Source: Thalassovita gelatinovora
GTDB taxonomy: Bacteria > Pseudomonadota > Alphaproteobacteria > Rhodobacterales > Rhodobacteraceae
Direction: 5' to 3'
Assembly (NCBI RefSeq): GCF_001458355.1
Contig: NZ_CYSA01000008.1
Location: 1-64,000 of the forward strand
Length of the DNA stretch: 64,000 nt
How positions within the stretch are numbered: position 1 is the stretch's first letter; each line of letters begins with the position of its first letter. This document shows, piece by piece, positions 17,825 through 27,128 of this stretch. The translations under genes were made by a program, and so were the position numbers. The notes beneath the pieces are model-generated. The model saw nothing but the letters and a program-made list of their open reading frames with translations. It was not told the origin of the DNA and did no database searches.

Positions 17825-19633
17825 ATGCGTCGGGGCGTTGAAAAGGGACTTCGCTCTCTGACACTCGCGGCGCTGACCTGTTGGTCTGTGACCGCCCATG
17901 CGCAACAGGCGGCCGATGCGGTTGCCCCGGAGGCCGAATCCGACCTATCTGTCTTGTGGCCAAACGCATCCGAAGACATCTTGGCTTCGCTGCGGGCGAA
18001 AGCGAACGGCCTGCCGGTAGAAGCACAAGATTGGATGATTGCTGCGGCCAATCCGCTTGCGGTGCAAGCCGGTGCCAAGATCCTGCAAAACGGCGGTACG
18101 GCGGCGGATGCGATTGTCGCCGTTCAGGCCGTTTTGGGGTTGGTGGAACCGCAATCCTCGGGATTGGGCGGTGGAGCGTTCCTGCTTTGGTATGATGCCA
18201 AAACCGGCAAACTGACCACGCTGGATGGTCGTGAAACCGCGCCACTGGCGTTGACGCCGCGCCTGTTTCAGACCGACGCGGGCGAGCCGCTGAAATTCTT
18301 CGACGCGGTCGTCGGGGGACTTTCGGTGGGCACGCCCGGCACGCCTGCCTTATTGGCCGAAGCGCAGCGCCGATGGGGGAAACGTCCCTGGGTCGGGCTG
18401 TTTGGCGATGCTATCCGGCTGGCCGAAGATGGGTTTCCCGTTTCCCCGCGTCTGGCATCGCTGGTGGCGCGTGATCACGACAGGCTGGCACGATTTGAAG
18501 AAACCGCAGCCTATTTCCTGCCGGCTGGCGCGCCGCTCGAAGCGGGGCAGGTTTTACGCAATCCGGCATATGCCGAGACCTTGAGAACGATTTCAGATCA
18601 AGGTGTTGGGGTGTTTTATTCAGGCGATATTGCGGCGGATATCGCGACCTCAGTTCAAACAGCGCCGGGCAATCCAGGCAAACTTGCGCCGCTCGATCTG
18701 GCGATATACCGTGTGGTCGAACGTGATCCGGTCTGTGTTTCCTATCGCGGGCACGATGTCTGCGGCATGGGGCCTCCGTCTTCGGGCGGTTTGGCCGTGG
18801 GGCAAATCCTCGGCCTGTTGCGCCATTCCGATTTGTCCGGGTTGGGACCGGAAAGTCCGGAAAGTTGGCGATTGATCGGTGATGCCAGTCGTTTGGCTTT
18901 TGCCGATCGGGGTCGCTATGTGGCCGATAATGACTTTTTACCCGTCCCGGTCAAAGGTATGCTGGACGATGGATATCTAATTGATCGCAATAAATTGCTG
19001 GGCGGAGATGATGCGTTGCCTGAGGTCGCGCCGGGGACTCCGGCTTTCGATCACGCGCTGAACTGGGCCGATGACGACGCGATCGAATTTCCCTCGACAT
19101 CACATATCTCGATCGTTGATGGCTATGGTAACGCATTGTCGATGACCACCACGATCGAAAACGCGTTTGGGTCGCGGTTGATGGTGCGCGGGTTTCTTCT
19201 GAACAATGAATTGACCGATTTTTCTTTCCGAACCCACCGCGATGGCCGACCCATTGCCAATGCGGTTGCCCCCGGTAAACGGCCCAGATCCTCGATGGCT
19301 CCGACGATCGTTCTGAAGGATGGCAAGCCGGTTTTGGTGATTGGGTCTCCCGGTGGCAGCCGGATCATAGGCTATGTCGCGCAGGCAATCATTGCGCATC
19401 TCGATTGGGGCATGGATGTGCAGCAAGCGGTCGCCATGAGGCATCTGGTCAATCGTTTTGGCACTTATGACGTAGAAGACGGTATTACGGCTTCCCTTAC
19501 CACGTCGCTTGAACAGATGGGCTATGACGTCAAACTTGGAACCCTGAATTCCGGGCTGCACGCGATTGCGATCGGAACCAACTTGCAGGGCGGGGCCGAT
19601 CCGCGCCGAGAAGGGATCGCACTCGGCCGCTAG
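17825..19633 (+). CDS. ggt: Gamma-glutamyltransferase
   Basis: Periplasmic N-terminal-nucleophile hydrolase that splits gamma-glutamyl bonds of glutathione and related compounds. Signal peptide MRRGVEKGLRSLTLAALTCW ending VTAHAQQ. Family landmarks: GGTAADAIVAVQAVLGLVEP, SSGLGGGAFLLWYD, DGRETAP, and the self-processing site STSHISIVDGYGNALSMTT, where the Thr of TSHIS is the expected nucleophile of the small subunit; GSRLMVRGFLLNNELTDFS and GSPGGSRIIGYVAQAI follow. Length 602 is normal. A second TTG at 17822 is possible. The stop overlaps the convergent pirin stop by four bases. Confidence 0.93.
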   Translation: MRRGVEKGLRSLTLAALTCWSVTAHAQQAADAVAPEAESDLSVLWPNASEDILASLRAKANGLPVEAQDWMIAAANPLAVQAGAKILQNGGTAADAIVAVQAVLGLVEPQSSGLGGGAFLLWYDAKTGKLTTLDGRETAPLALTPRLFQTDAGEPLKFFDAVVGGLSVGTPGTPALLAEAQRRWGKRPWVGLFGDAIRLAEDGFPVSPRLASLVARDHDRLARFEETAAYFLPAGAPLEAGQVLRNPAYAETLRTISDQGVGVFYSGDIAADIATSVQTAPGNPGKLAPLDLAIYRVVERDPVCVSYRGHDVCGMGPPSSGGLAVGQILGLLRHSDLSGLGPESPESWRLIGDASRLAFADRGRYVADNDFLPVPVKGMLDDGYLIDRNKLLGGDDALPEVAPGTPAFDHALNWADDDAIEFPSTSHISIVDGYGNALSMTTTIENAFGSRLMVRGFLLNNELTDFSFRTHRDGRPIANAVAPGKRPRSSMAPTIVLKDGKPVLVIGSPGGSRIIGYVAQAIIAHLDWGMDVQQAVAMRHLVNRFGTYDVEDGITASLTTSLEQMGYDVKLGTLNSGLHAIAIGTNLQGGADPRREGIALGR

Positions 19634-20547
19634 GACGCGGCCTTGTGCTTGATGAATGTCCCATTGTTCAGCTCTGCAAACGCCTGCCTCAGTTCGGCCC
19701 GTGTATTCATCACAATGGGGCCGTGCCAGGCAACGGGTTCCTGAATTGGTCGTCCGGTCATCAGCAGAAAACGAATACCGTCCTCGCCCGCCTGAACGAT
19801 GATTTCGTCGCCCGATCCGAACCGGACCAAGGTGCGGTTGCCGGTCATGTCACGAATGTTCAGTTCCTGACCGCCGAATTCCTTTTCGACCTTGATCCCG
19901 ACCGGGTCGCTGGCATCGCGGAACGTGCCCGATCCGGCAAAGACATACGCCAAGGCGTTTGCCCTTGTATCGACCTTCAGCAGTTTGCGCCGGCCTGCCG
20001 GTACGGACACGTCCAGCATCATAGGATCAGCGGCGATGCCGTCGACCGGTCCGTTCAGACCCCAGAATTTTCCGATGATCACCTTAATGGCGGTGCCGTC
20101 GTCATCCACTTCGACCGGAATGTCGCTGCCGCTGATATCCTGATATCGCGGTGCCGTCATTTTCAAACTGGAAGGCAGGTTGGCCCAAAGCTGAAATCCG
20201 TGCATCTGTCCCTTGGTGTCGCCCCTAGGCATTTCCTGATGCACGATGCCAGACCCGGCGGTCATCCATTGCACCCCGCCGGGGCGCAACACGCCCTTGT
20301 TGCCCAAACTGTCGGAATGTTCCACCGATCCTTCCAGCACATAGGTGATGGTTTCGATGCCGCGATGCGGATGCCAAGGGAACCCTTTGGCATAAAGCCT
20401 TGGGTCGTCATTGCGGAAATCGTCCATCATCAAGAACGGATCGGTCAGCGTCGGATCATCAAAGCCGAAAACACGGTGCAGTTGCACCCCGGCGCCTTCC
20501 ATCGTCGGTTGGGCCTGGCTGGTGGCGGCAACGGGTCTGAAAGTCAT
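19630..20547 (-). CDS. Pirin-family bicupin protein
   Basis: A 305-residue two-cupin protein. The N-terminal cupin carries the metal ligands and conserved signature PFLMMDDFRNDDPRLYAKGF then PWHPHRGIETITYVLEG, HSDSLGNKG, and GIVHQEMPRGD. The C-terminal cupin is more degenerate. Pirins bind Fe and some show quercetinase activity or act as redox-sensitive partners; the substrate here is unknown. ATG at 20547 follows AGGAGGTTCCA. It is monocistronic and tail-to-tail with ggt. Confidence 0.9.
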   Translation of the reverse strand: MTFRPVAATSQAQPTMEGAGVQLHRVFGFDDPTLTDPFLMMDDFRNDDPRLYAKGFPWHPHRGIETITYVLEGSVEHSDSLGNKGVLRPGGVQWMTAGSGIVHQEMPRGDTKGQMHGFQLWANLPSSLKMTAPRYQDISGSDIPVEVDDDGTAIKVIIGKFWGLNGPVDGIAADPMMLDVSVPAGRRKLLKVDTRANALAYVFAGSGTFRDASDPVGIKVEKEFGGQELNIRDMTGNRTLVRFGSGDEIIVQAGEDGIRFLLMTGRPIQEPVAWHGPIVMNTRAELRQAFAELNNGTFIKHKAAS

Positions 20548-21147
20548 TGGAACCTCCTGTTTGCTAGCGATAATCTGGTGCAAACGCGGCAAGAAGCAAA
20601 GTGCAGCTTATCGAACAACGCATGTGCAGAATTGCAAGTCGTCAATAGGCTTTAGTCCCGGTCGGGGCGTAAACGAAACTCAGGAAAAGGTCTGAAGCCT
20701 TTTCGGTAAGGGATAATCCTATCCTTAATAATGGAGCATAGAGGTGGGCACTACGCGATGTCGCGATCTGCTGTGTGGATGAACTCGTGCCAGTTTGACC
20801 GCTGATCCTTTCGTGTCGTCAGTAACAAAAGGATAGACATCCGATGTTGTGGACGTTCATTGTGTGCGATATTGCATCATATGGTGCATAAAACTTACGC
20901 TATTGGGCGGTTGGTTGCCGGATGTCTTTTCTTGCGCAGGGGATTGTCATCGACGCAGTGCAAAGCCTGGGGCATGCTTCATCGGTACAAAACTATGCTG
21001 CTCTGTGTGCGGGACCAGATATCTGAATGACATCAACGGGGCGTATATTTTAGCACGATTAAAGAGCCCAAACCCAAGCGAGTACCGCGCTTGTGATCCA
21101 TGTCCGCGCGGCAACGGACGCAGCCTCTCACATTTAACGGAGTCAAA
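20548..21147. other. Long intergenic region upstream of the hydantoinase operon
   Basis: About 600 bases between the divergent pirin and ureidoglycolate-lyase genes. No open frame has both a ribosome-binding site and a recognisable product. The region is more AT-rich than its flanks and holds the palindrome at 20873-20888. It marks the change from housekeeping genes to the accessory catabolic region. Confidence 0.35.
20873..20888. promoter_or_regulatory. Candidate operator upstream of the hydantoinase operon
   Basis: Imperfect palindrome TGCATCAT/ATGGTGCA (one mismatched pair position) about 260 bases before the ureidoglycolate-lyase start. The form resembles sites of GntR- or IclR-type regulators, but no regulator gene is adjacent, so the assignment is a guess. 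Confidence 0.35.
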
Positions 21148-21681
21148 GTGCAACACCCTCCTTCTGAACCAGAATTTGCCGGCACAGCGCGGTATTTTGC
21201 AAAACCGTTGACGCCGGAAAACTTTACCAATTATGGCGATGTTTCTCGGCCGAACCTTGGTGAAAGCAAACTTATCCGGAACGGCGAAGTGCGACTGTCC
21301 AAAAGCGCCGCAGCCTTCTCGCACTTACCTGAAGCACCTGCTGCAGCATTGGACTTCTATGAAGTGCAGCCAACAACAAACACGCTGCACGCCATCTCCG
21401 TTGAACGTCACCCCAGATCGACACAGATGTTCTGTCCGATGGAAGCAGGGCGATGGCTGGTTGTCATTTGGCCCAACGGTCCGGATGGCCCACCCGAAGC
21501 CTTCGTTGCAGCACCGGATGACGTGGTCACTTACAAGCCAGGAATATGGCATCACGGTATCGTCGCCCTAGACCGCCCCGCCAAATTCGCATCAATCATG
21601 TGGAAGTCGGAAACCGGTCTAGGTGACACCGAGTTTGCACCTCTCAACAGTCCTGTAGACATCGAATGGAGCCAGCCATGA
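21148..21681 (+). CDS. Ureidoglycolate lyase family protein
   Basis: Ureidoglycolate lyase (AllA) splits ureidoglycolate to glyoxylate and urea; it is a cupin-fold homodimer. The 177-residue protein shows KPLTPENFTNYGDV at the start, then ISVERHPRSTQMFCPMEAGR with the following WLVVIW, AAPDDVVTYKPGIWHHGIVA and FASIMWKS, all family hallmarks. GTG at 21148 is chosen because GGAG lies five bases upstream; an ATG at 21100 has no such site. The stop overlaps hyuA by ATGA. No allantoinase or allantoicase is near, so the true role may be on a related ureido compound made by the hydantoinase. Confidence 0.8.
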   Translation: MQHPPSEPEFAGTARYFAKPLTPENFTNYGDVSRPNLGESKLIRNGEVRLSKSAAAFSHLPEAPAAALDFYEVQPTTNTLHAISVERHPRSTQMFCPMEAGRWLVVIWPNGPDGPPEAFVAAPDDVVTYKPGIWHHGIVALDRPAKFASIMWKSETGLGDTEFAPLNSPVDIEWSQP

Positions 21682-23474
21682 CCGGACATTTGTCCATCGA
21701 CTTTGGAGCCCGTTTCGCAGATTTTGTCGCCTGGGATGAAGAGCGGTTGTCCGTCGCAAAAATCCCAAATGGCCCGAATGTCGCTGACGTCTTTCGTAAG
21801 GGGCTTGCGGAGCTCGCGATCGACACCGCTTTGCTTGGGGATATCCGCATGGTGACGACCACGCCGCTGAACGCCTTGCTGGACCGTCGCGTCGCAAAGG
21901 TGGCTTTGCTTACCACCGAGGGTTTCGGCGACACACTCCGACTCGGGCGTCAGAACCGGGTGGCTCTATATGATCCTGTGGCAAAATCTCCGGCGCCAAG
22001 CTTTCTTGTGTCACCTGAGGATATTCACGAAATCAGCGGGCGGCTTGACGCGCAAGGAACAGAACTCAGCAGCTTAAGCGAAGACGATCTCGACCGCGCC
22101 ATTTCCGCGCTCAAGGACGGTGGGATCGAAGCTGTGGCGATATGTTTCTTGTTCTCGCACATGAACCCGATCCATGAACGCCGCGCAGCCGAGGCAATCC
22201 GCGCGGCTTTGCCAAATATCTCGATCAGCCTTTCGCATATTGTTGATCCGGCGCCTCGTGAATATGACCGGACTGTTTCAGCCCTAGTCGATGCTTGGAT
22301 TGCGGCCACTTCTGAAAACGATCTGAGACGGCTTGAGGCGGCTTTGCCGGACGACTTTACTGGACAGTTTCTGTTGGGTGAAGGCCGGGGGGTGCTGGTT
22401 CCAGCCAAGGTGTTCGACACGCGACGAATGGTTCTTCTAACCGGTGGGCCCGCTGCTGCGGCTCGTGCTGGGGCGCGGCGATCAAACGCACGGACCACTT
22501 TGGCTGTCGATATAGGATCGCAAAGCGCTGACATCGCGCTGATCCAAGCCGGCGACCCGGTGACGGCTGATTTCACTCGCTTCGCGGGTGTCGAACTGCG
22601 GGCCCCGGTGGTTGATATGGCCAGCGTTAGTCTGGGCGGTGCGCGTCGCGCACGGCGGGATGAAACCGGTATCCGCTTTGATGCAACCGACACCACCGCG
22701 CCGTGTCTGGATGATGCGCTGGCGGTGTTGGGGTTGCTGCCGGACCCTTCATCTGAAGGACTCCGACGCATTTCGGCATTTGGGTCTAGCGAAACAGGTC
22801 AAGACGTATCCCGCGAAATCGTTCGCGCGGCAGCCAAAGTCATGGCGCTGGAATTGACGCGCTATGCAACCCGCCGCAACGTGGACCCAACACGGGCAGA
22901 CTTGCTGGTAATGGGGGGCACGGGTCCATTGCTTGCAACAGAAATTGCCGAACAAATGGGGCTTGAGGCTGTCATCATCCCGCGTGCTCCGGCTGTGTCC
23001 GGCGCGATCGGTCTGGCACAAGCACCGCAGCGATACGAAGCGTCTCGACGCATCGATCGTGGGCTCGATAACCTCAGCGATGATTTACTTGTGCAAACCT
23101 GCGAGGCTCTCGACGCCGAAATATCTGGCAATAGCGCGCCAGTCTTTACGCTGACATTGGCCGCTTTGGAACAAATGCACCCCATCCAACTGACGCTGAC
23201 GGAATGCCCTGCAACGGTTGCTGACCTTCGCCGTAAATTGATCTGCGTCTATGTTGAGCGCTTTGGTATCTCACCGCCGGGGACGGGGCACCTGTTTGAA
23301 ATCAAGATACACCGGGACGAAATCGTTGCGCTGCCGCCTTCGCCCTTTGTCGAGGATGGTCTGCGCAATGAACTCGGTTTGTTGGAAACCGAAGCTGGTA
23401 TGATCTACTTGCCGGCTTCTTGGACGATGGACCGCAGTTCAGATGCCTACTACCTGAAAAGGGTCGAATTATGA
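21678..23474 (+). CDS. hyuA: Hydantoinase/oxoprolinase subunit A (HyuA)
   Basis: ATP-dependent opening of cyclic amides such as hydantoins or 5-oxoproline, together with HyuB. The N-terminal half is the Hydant_A_N actin-like fold: TTTPLNALLDRRVAKVALLT, then EGFGDTLRLGRQNRVALYDP. The catalytic half has LSHIVDPAPREYDRTVSALV, LLTGGPAAAARAG and LAVDIGSQSADIALI. At 598 residues it is shorter than common ~680-residue members. The phosphate-binding GGTFTD motif is altered: SIDFGARFADFV at the start and IGSQSAD inside. Overlaps allA and hyuB by ATGA at both ends, so translational coupling is likely. Confidence 0.88.
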   Translation: MTGHLSIDFGARFADFVAWDEERLSVAKIPNGPNVADVFRKGLAELAIDTALLGDIRMVTTTPLNALLDRRVAKVALLTTEGFGDTLRLGRQNRVALYDPVAKSPAPSFLVSPEDIHEISGRLDAQGTELSSLSEDDLDRAISALKDGGIEAVAICFLFSHMNPIHERRAAEAIRAALPNISISLSHIVDPAPREYDRTVSALVDAWIAATSENDLRRLEAALPDDFTGQFLLGEGRGVLVPAKVFDTRRMVLLTGGPAAAARAGARRSNARTTLAVDIGSQSADIALIQAGDPVTADFTRFAGVELRAPVVDMASVSLGGARRARRDETGIRFDATDTTAPCLDDALAVLGLLPDPSSEGLRRISAFGSSETGQDVSREIVRAAAKVMALELTRYATRRNVDPTRADLLVMGGTGPLLATEIAEQMGLEAVIIPRAPAVSGAIGLAQAPQRYEASRRIDRGLDNLSDDLLVQTCEALDAEISGNSAPVFTLTLAALEQMHPIQLTLTECPATVADLRRKLICVYVERFGISPPGTGHLFEIKIHRDEIVALPPSPFVEDGLRNELGLLETEAGMIYLPASWTMDRSSDAYYLKRVEL

Positions 23475-25036
23475 GCGACGATTTGAAAATTTTACAACTT
23501 CGGCTCGACGGGCTGGCGGAAACGATGCAACAGACGCTGCTGCGCTGTGCCGTTTCTCCGGTTGTCCGCGAAGGCGCGGATGCGTCATGTGCGCTGTTTT
23601 CCTACCGTGGTGAAGTGCTGGCCCTTGCAGAAGCGATCCCTTTGTTGCTTGGTGCCTTGCCGGGGTCGGTCAACGCGATCCTTGAAGCTTATCCGACACA
23701 GAACATGCGGCCGGGCGATGTATTCGTATCCAACGACCCTTTTGCAGGTGGCACCCATTTGCCAGATATTGCCGTGGTGCAACCAGTCTTCATCGACGGC
23801 GTTCTTGTTGCTTTTACGGCGAGCCTGCTACACCATCAGGATATTGGCAGCACACGCCCCGGATCGGTGCCGCCCGATGCAACTGAAATTTACCATGAGG
23901 GGCTGCGCCTTCCACCGTTGCAAGCCGGAAGAGACGGGGTGTTTGATCGTGAATTCCTGACCCTGATCCGTGCGGCGTCGCGCGTACCAGATGTGGTGGT
24001 CGGGGATCTTGAAACTCAGCTTGCCGCTGGTTTCCGCGCTGCCGAAGGGCTTAAACAGTTGGCCACTGAAACGGGGGCGGCTGCGTTTTTGACTGCTACT
24101 GACGCGCTGCTCGACCGGGCTGAGGAAGAAACAGTCAAACGTCTTGCGTCCCTCACTCCGGGCCCTTTTCACGGCTTTGATGAACTTGACCCCGTTGAAG
24201 GGCTTGGCCCCTGTGCCGCGCAGGTCGCACTTCGTTTCACCAATGGTCGGATGGTCGCGGATTTCGAAGGCTCTTCGCCGCAGGTCGCGGCACCGGTGAA
24301 TTGCGTGCGTTCGGGGCCACTTTCGGCTACGTTCTACGGTCTTTTAACGCTTGTTGGCGACGACGCTCTGCGCAATGGCGGTGTTTTGCGGTGTCTGGAT
24401 CTGAACCTGCCGGAAGCCAGTGTTGTCAACGCGTCGTTGCCCGCTGCGGTGAATGCCCGCATGAACATGGTGCGCTGTGTCACGTCTGCATTGCTTCAAG
24501 CTCTCGCCGAGGCAGATGGAGACAGGATGCCAGCCGCAAATTCGGGTATGTCCTTTGTTATCGCCTTCTCGGGGCGAGATGGCACTGGGAACCCCTTTTT
24601 GTCGACCGAGATCGTCGCCGGTGGTGCGGGTGGCGGGCCGACGGCCGATGGGTGTTCGGCGATTTCAACCGATGTGGGCAACGCCATGAATACGTCTGCC
24701 GAAGCGCTGGAAGCATTGGTGCCGATGCGGTTGGTCTCAGCAAAGATCCGGAGCGGTTCCGGTGGAGCAGGACGGTTTCGTGGAGGAGAGGGTGTTTGCC
24801 GCACCTACGAGGCGCTGGTTGACGGTATTTCTGCATCGATCCGCGGCGAGCGTTTTTCACGGGTGGCCAAAGGGGCACATGGCGGCGGGGCACCAAAAGG
24901 ATCCGCTGCAACCGTTTTGCGCGCCGATGGTGAAAAGATTTGTCTGACTGCACGGTCAGCAGTGGTGCTGAATCAGGGTGACCATTTGGTCATCGAAAGT
25001 TCCGGCGGTGCAGGATATGGCGTTCCGGACGCCTGA
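23471..25036 (+). CDS. hyuB: Hydantoinase/oxoprolinase subunit B (HyuB)
   Basis: Partner of HyuA in ATP-dependent hydantoin or oxoproline hydrolysis. The 521-residue protein is a complete Hydantoinase_B: RLDGLAETMQQTLLRCAVSP, SNDPFAGGTHLPDIAVVQPV, HHQDIGSTRPGSVPPDATEI with YHEGLRLPP, VNARMNMVRCVTSALLQALA and GSGGAGRFRGGEGVCRTYEA. The start ATG at 23471 overlaps the hyuA stop. The 3' end meets a leftward TctA gene and both ends share a hairpin. Confidence 0.92.
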   Translation: MSDDLKILQLRLDGLAETMQQTLLRCAVSPVVREGADASCALFSYRGEVLALAEAIPLLLGALPGSVNAILEAYPTQNMRPGDVFVSNDPFAGGTHLPDIAVVQPVFIDGVLVAFTASLLHHQDIGSTRPGSVPPDATEIYHEGLRLPPLQAGRDGVFDREFLTLIRAASRVPDVVVGDLETQLAAGFRAAEGLKQLATETGAAAFLTATDALLDRAEEETVKRLASLTPGPFHGFDELDPVEGLGPCAAQVALRFTNGRMVADFEGSSPQVAAPVNCVRSGPLSATFYGLLTLVGDDALRNGGVLRCLDLNLPEASVVNASLPAAVNARMNMVRCVTSALLQALAEADGDRMPAANSGMSFVIAFSGRDGTGNPFLSTEIVAGGAGGGPTADGCSAISTDVGNAMNTSAEALEALVPMRLVSAKIRSGSGGAGRFRGGEGVCRTYEALVDGISASIRGERFSRVAKGAHGGGAPKGSAATVLRADGEKICLTARSAVVLNQGDHLVIESSGGAGYGVPDA

Positions 25037-25045
25037 ACGTAATTG

Positions 25046-25078
25046 GTCGAAGACCCCAGATTATTCGGGGTCTTCGAC
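25046..25078. terminator. Hairpin shared by the convergent ends of hyuB and tctA
   Basis: Perfect 12-bp stem (25046-25057 with 25067-25078) and 9-base loop, 10 bases past the hyuB stop. No T-run follows on either strand, so it may act as a bidirectional stop with Rho or as an mRNA end protector. It overlaps the last codons of tctA. Confidence 0.5.
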
Positions 25079-26584
25079 GACCTCAGGACGCTTGCGCGCC
25101 AAACGGTCCCTGAGCCCCGGCACAAAGACCGAAGAGATGAAGATAAGGCTCAAAACCATGAACACAGCGCTTATCGGGCTCGTGAAGAAGACCGTGGCGT
25201 CGCCTTTGGACAAAAGCATGGCCCGGCGAAAATTCTCTTCTAGAAGCGGGCCGAGGATAAAGCCCAAAAGCACTGGCGTGGCCGGAAATCCCGTCCGCCG
25301 CATGATATATCCAAGAACGCCAAAACCCAGCACCACAAAGATATCAAAGACGTTGTTGTCAGCCGAATAAACGCCAATGCAAATGAACACCAATATCCCC
25401 GGATAGAGCAGGTGATAGGGGATGCTTAGCAGTTTTACCCACATGCCAATCAGTGGAATGTTCAAAATAAGCAGCATCAGGTTTCCGACCCAAAAGCTCA
25501 TGATCAAGCCCCAGAACATCTGCGGTTCCTGATTGATCAGGTTCGGTCCCGGGGTGATGCCATGCAGGATCATTGCCCCCATAAGCACCGCCACGATAGC
25601 GTCGCCCGGAATGCCTAGACTAAGCATCGGGATGAATGCCGATTGCACGCTGGCGTTGTTCGCGGCCTCGGGGGCGGAAATGCCTTCCAGCGCGCCGTTT
25701 CCGAACCGTTCCGGGGTCTTCGACAAACGAAGTTCGGTGGCATATGCCATCAACGAAGCGATCCCCGGTCCGGTTCCGGGAAGCGCGCCAACGAAAGAAC
25801 CGATGCCAGAGCCGCGCAGCGTCGGCCAGATGATTTGGCGCCATTCGGCGCGCGTGGGCAGCATGTCCCGGAACCGAATGTGGCCCACCTTTTGAATCAC
25901 TGATTGTGATTGCCCGATATTGGCGATGATTTCGGAGACGCCGAACAGCCCCATGGCGACGGCCACAATGCTGAACCCATCCGCCAGTTCGAAAAAACCG
26001 AAGGTAAATCGGAACTGGCCTGTATTGACGTCTGTTCCCACCATACCCAACAGCAGCCCGAGAGCGACCATTGACAAGGCTTTGAACGGTGAACCGATCG
26101 TTAGGGTAGAGGCAGCGACCAATCCCAGCAAGATGACCGCAAAATAGTCCTCTGCGCCGAATTCAAGCGCAAATTCGGCAATGACCGGGGCGAAGCCCAT
26201 AACCAACAAGATGGCAATCGAAGAACCCACGAAGCTGTTGATCGCAGTCACAAAAATCGCCAGAGGCGCCTTACCCTGTTGAGCCAATGGATAGCCATCC
26301 AAACAGGTGATCGCGGCCGTCGCCGTGCCGGGCAGATTGAGCAGGATCGAAGCTGTCGATCCTCCGTATTGCGCCCCGTAAAAGATACCAGCGAGCATGA
26401 TCAGCGCGTCGGTTGGATCAAGGTAGTAGGTCAATGGCAAGGCCAACGAAATCGCGGCCAAGGCCCCGATGCCGGGAAGCACGCCAACAAATGTACCGAC
26501 CGAAACGCCGATGAAACAATAAAGCAACGCATGCCACGACAGGGCGGTTAGCAAACCGGTTTGAATGCCTTCAAGAAGCTCCAT
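25061..26584 (-). CDS. tctA: Tripartite tricarboxylate transporter, large permease TctA
   Basis: Large membrane subunit of a TTT-family secondary transporter that works with a periplasmic binding protein. The 507-residue protein has about 12 hydrophobic segments. Family motifs: GVLPGIGALAAISLALPLTY, GIFYGAQYGGSTASILLNLP with GTATAAITCLDGYPLAQQG, GALPGTGPGIASLMAY and APEAANNASVQSAFIPMLSL with GIPGDAIVAVLMGAM. The start is fused to the tctB stop (TAATG). Last gene of the dadA-tctCBA operon. Confidence 0.95.
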   Translation of the reverse strand: MELLEGIQTGLLTALSWHALLYCFIGVSVGTFVGVLPGIGALAAISLALPLTYYLDPTDALIMLAGIFYGAQYGGSTASILLNLPGTATAAITCLDGYPLAQQGKAPLAIFVTAINSFVGSSIAILLVMGFAPVIAEFALEFGAEDYFAVILLGLVAASTLTIGSPFKALSMVALGLLLGMVGTDVNTGQFRFTFGFFELADGFSIVAVAMGLFGVSEIIANIGQSQSVIQKVGHIRFRDMLPTRAEWRQIIWPTLRGSGIGSFVGALPGTGPGIASLMAYATELRLSKTPERFGNGALEGISAPEAANNASVQSAFIPMLSLGIPGDAIVAVLMGAMILHGITPGPNLINQEPQMFWGLIMSFWVGNLMLLILNIPLIGMWVKLLSIPYHLLYPGILVFICIGVYSADNNVFDIFVVLGFGVLGYIMRRTGFPATPVLLGFILGPLLEENFRRAMLLSKGDATVFFTSPISAVFMVLSLIFISSVFVPGLRDRLARKRPEVVEDPE

Positions 26585-27051
26585 TACGATCCCCCAAAGG
26601 CACTAATCGGAAGTCCGAGGCCCCAGATAAAGACAACGCTGCCGAGAACCGATATGCAGATCGCCACCAGAACAAGCTTCTGCCAGTCGCGGCCGCGTTC
26701 AACCAGGCCGCAGATAGCGATCAAGATCATTGTGGCCGGCACAAAGCCAATACGTTCAACGCTTAAGGCAAAGACCAAAAGGCTGACAAATGTACAGCCC
26801 AAAGCCCCCCACGCGAAGCGTGTGTCGGTTGCGGGCGTTTCTGTCGTAGTGGCGCGTGTTTTGACGTAAGTTTCGACCAGAACACCAACCCCCATCACCA
26901 TCAAGGCAATTGCGAGAATCAGCGGAAAGAAACCCGGTCCCGGACGCACGAGCGAACCGAGCGGATAGCTGGTCGCTCCGACGGCGGCAGCCGCGCCAGT
27001 GGCAACTACCACTGCACCGGGGGTGAAGGAAAATAAGTCACTTCTGGTCAA
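26584..27051 (-). CDS. tctB: Tripartite tricarboxylate transporter, small permease TctB
   Basis: Small membrane subunit of the TTT transporter. The protein has four hydrophobic segments, beginning TPGAVVVATGAAAAVGATSY and followed by the typical PLGSLVRPGPGFFPLILAIA. The TTG at 27051 is chosen because AGGA lies 9 bases before it and because the upstream in-frame ATG at 27102 sits inside the tctC-tctB hairpin with no ribosome-binding site; a GTG at 27057 is another option. Length 155 fits the family. The stop overlaps the tctA ATG. Confidence 0.85.
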   Translation of the reverse strand: MTRSDLFSFTPGAVVVATGAAAAVGATSYPLGSLVRPGPGFFPLILAIALMVMGVGVLVETYVKTRATTTETPATDTRFAWGALGCTFVSLLVFALSVERIGFVPATMILIAICGLVERGRDWQKLVLVAICISVLGSVVFIWGLGLPISAFGGS

Positions 27052-27094
27052 GATCACTGTCCTAAAAGAGGAGAAGGGCGCATTTTGGGAGAAA

Positions 27095-27116
27095 CCGGCC
27101 ACCCGAAGGTGGCCGG
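27095..27116 (-). promoter_or_regulatory. Intercistronic hairpin between tctC and tctB
   Basis: Perfect 9-bp G/C-rich stem (27095-27103 with 27108-27116) closed by a very stable TTCG loop on the minus strand, 12 bases past the tctC stop and without a T-run. Such hairpins commonly protect the abundant binding-protein mRNA and lower expression of the membrane genes after it. Confidence 0.6.
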
Positions 27117-27128
27117 CATTGTCAAAGT

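Noticed and set aside
20849-21211. A 120-codon plus-strand frame upstream of the ureidoglycolate lyase
   Set aside because: Cys-rich nonsense without ribosome-binding site, overlapping the real lyase gene in another frame.
21148-23474. Reading the ureidoglycolate lyase as proof of allantoin breakdown
   Set aside because: No allantoinase, allantoicase, ureidoglycine aminohydrolase or uricase gene is visible; the hydantoinase pairing suggests a different ureido substrate.
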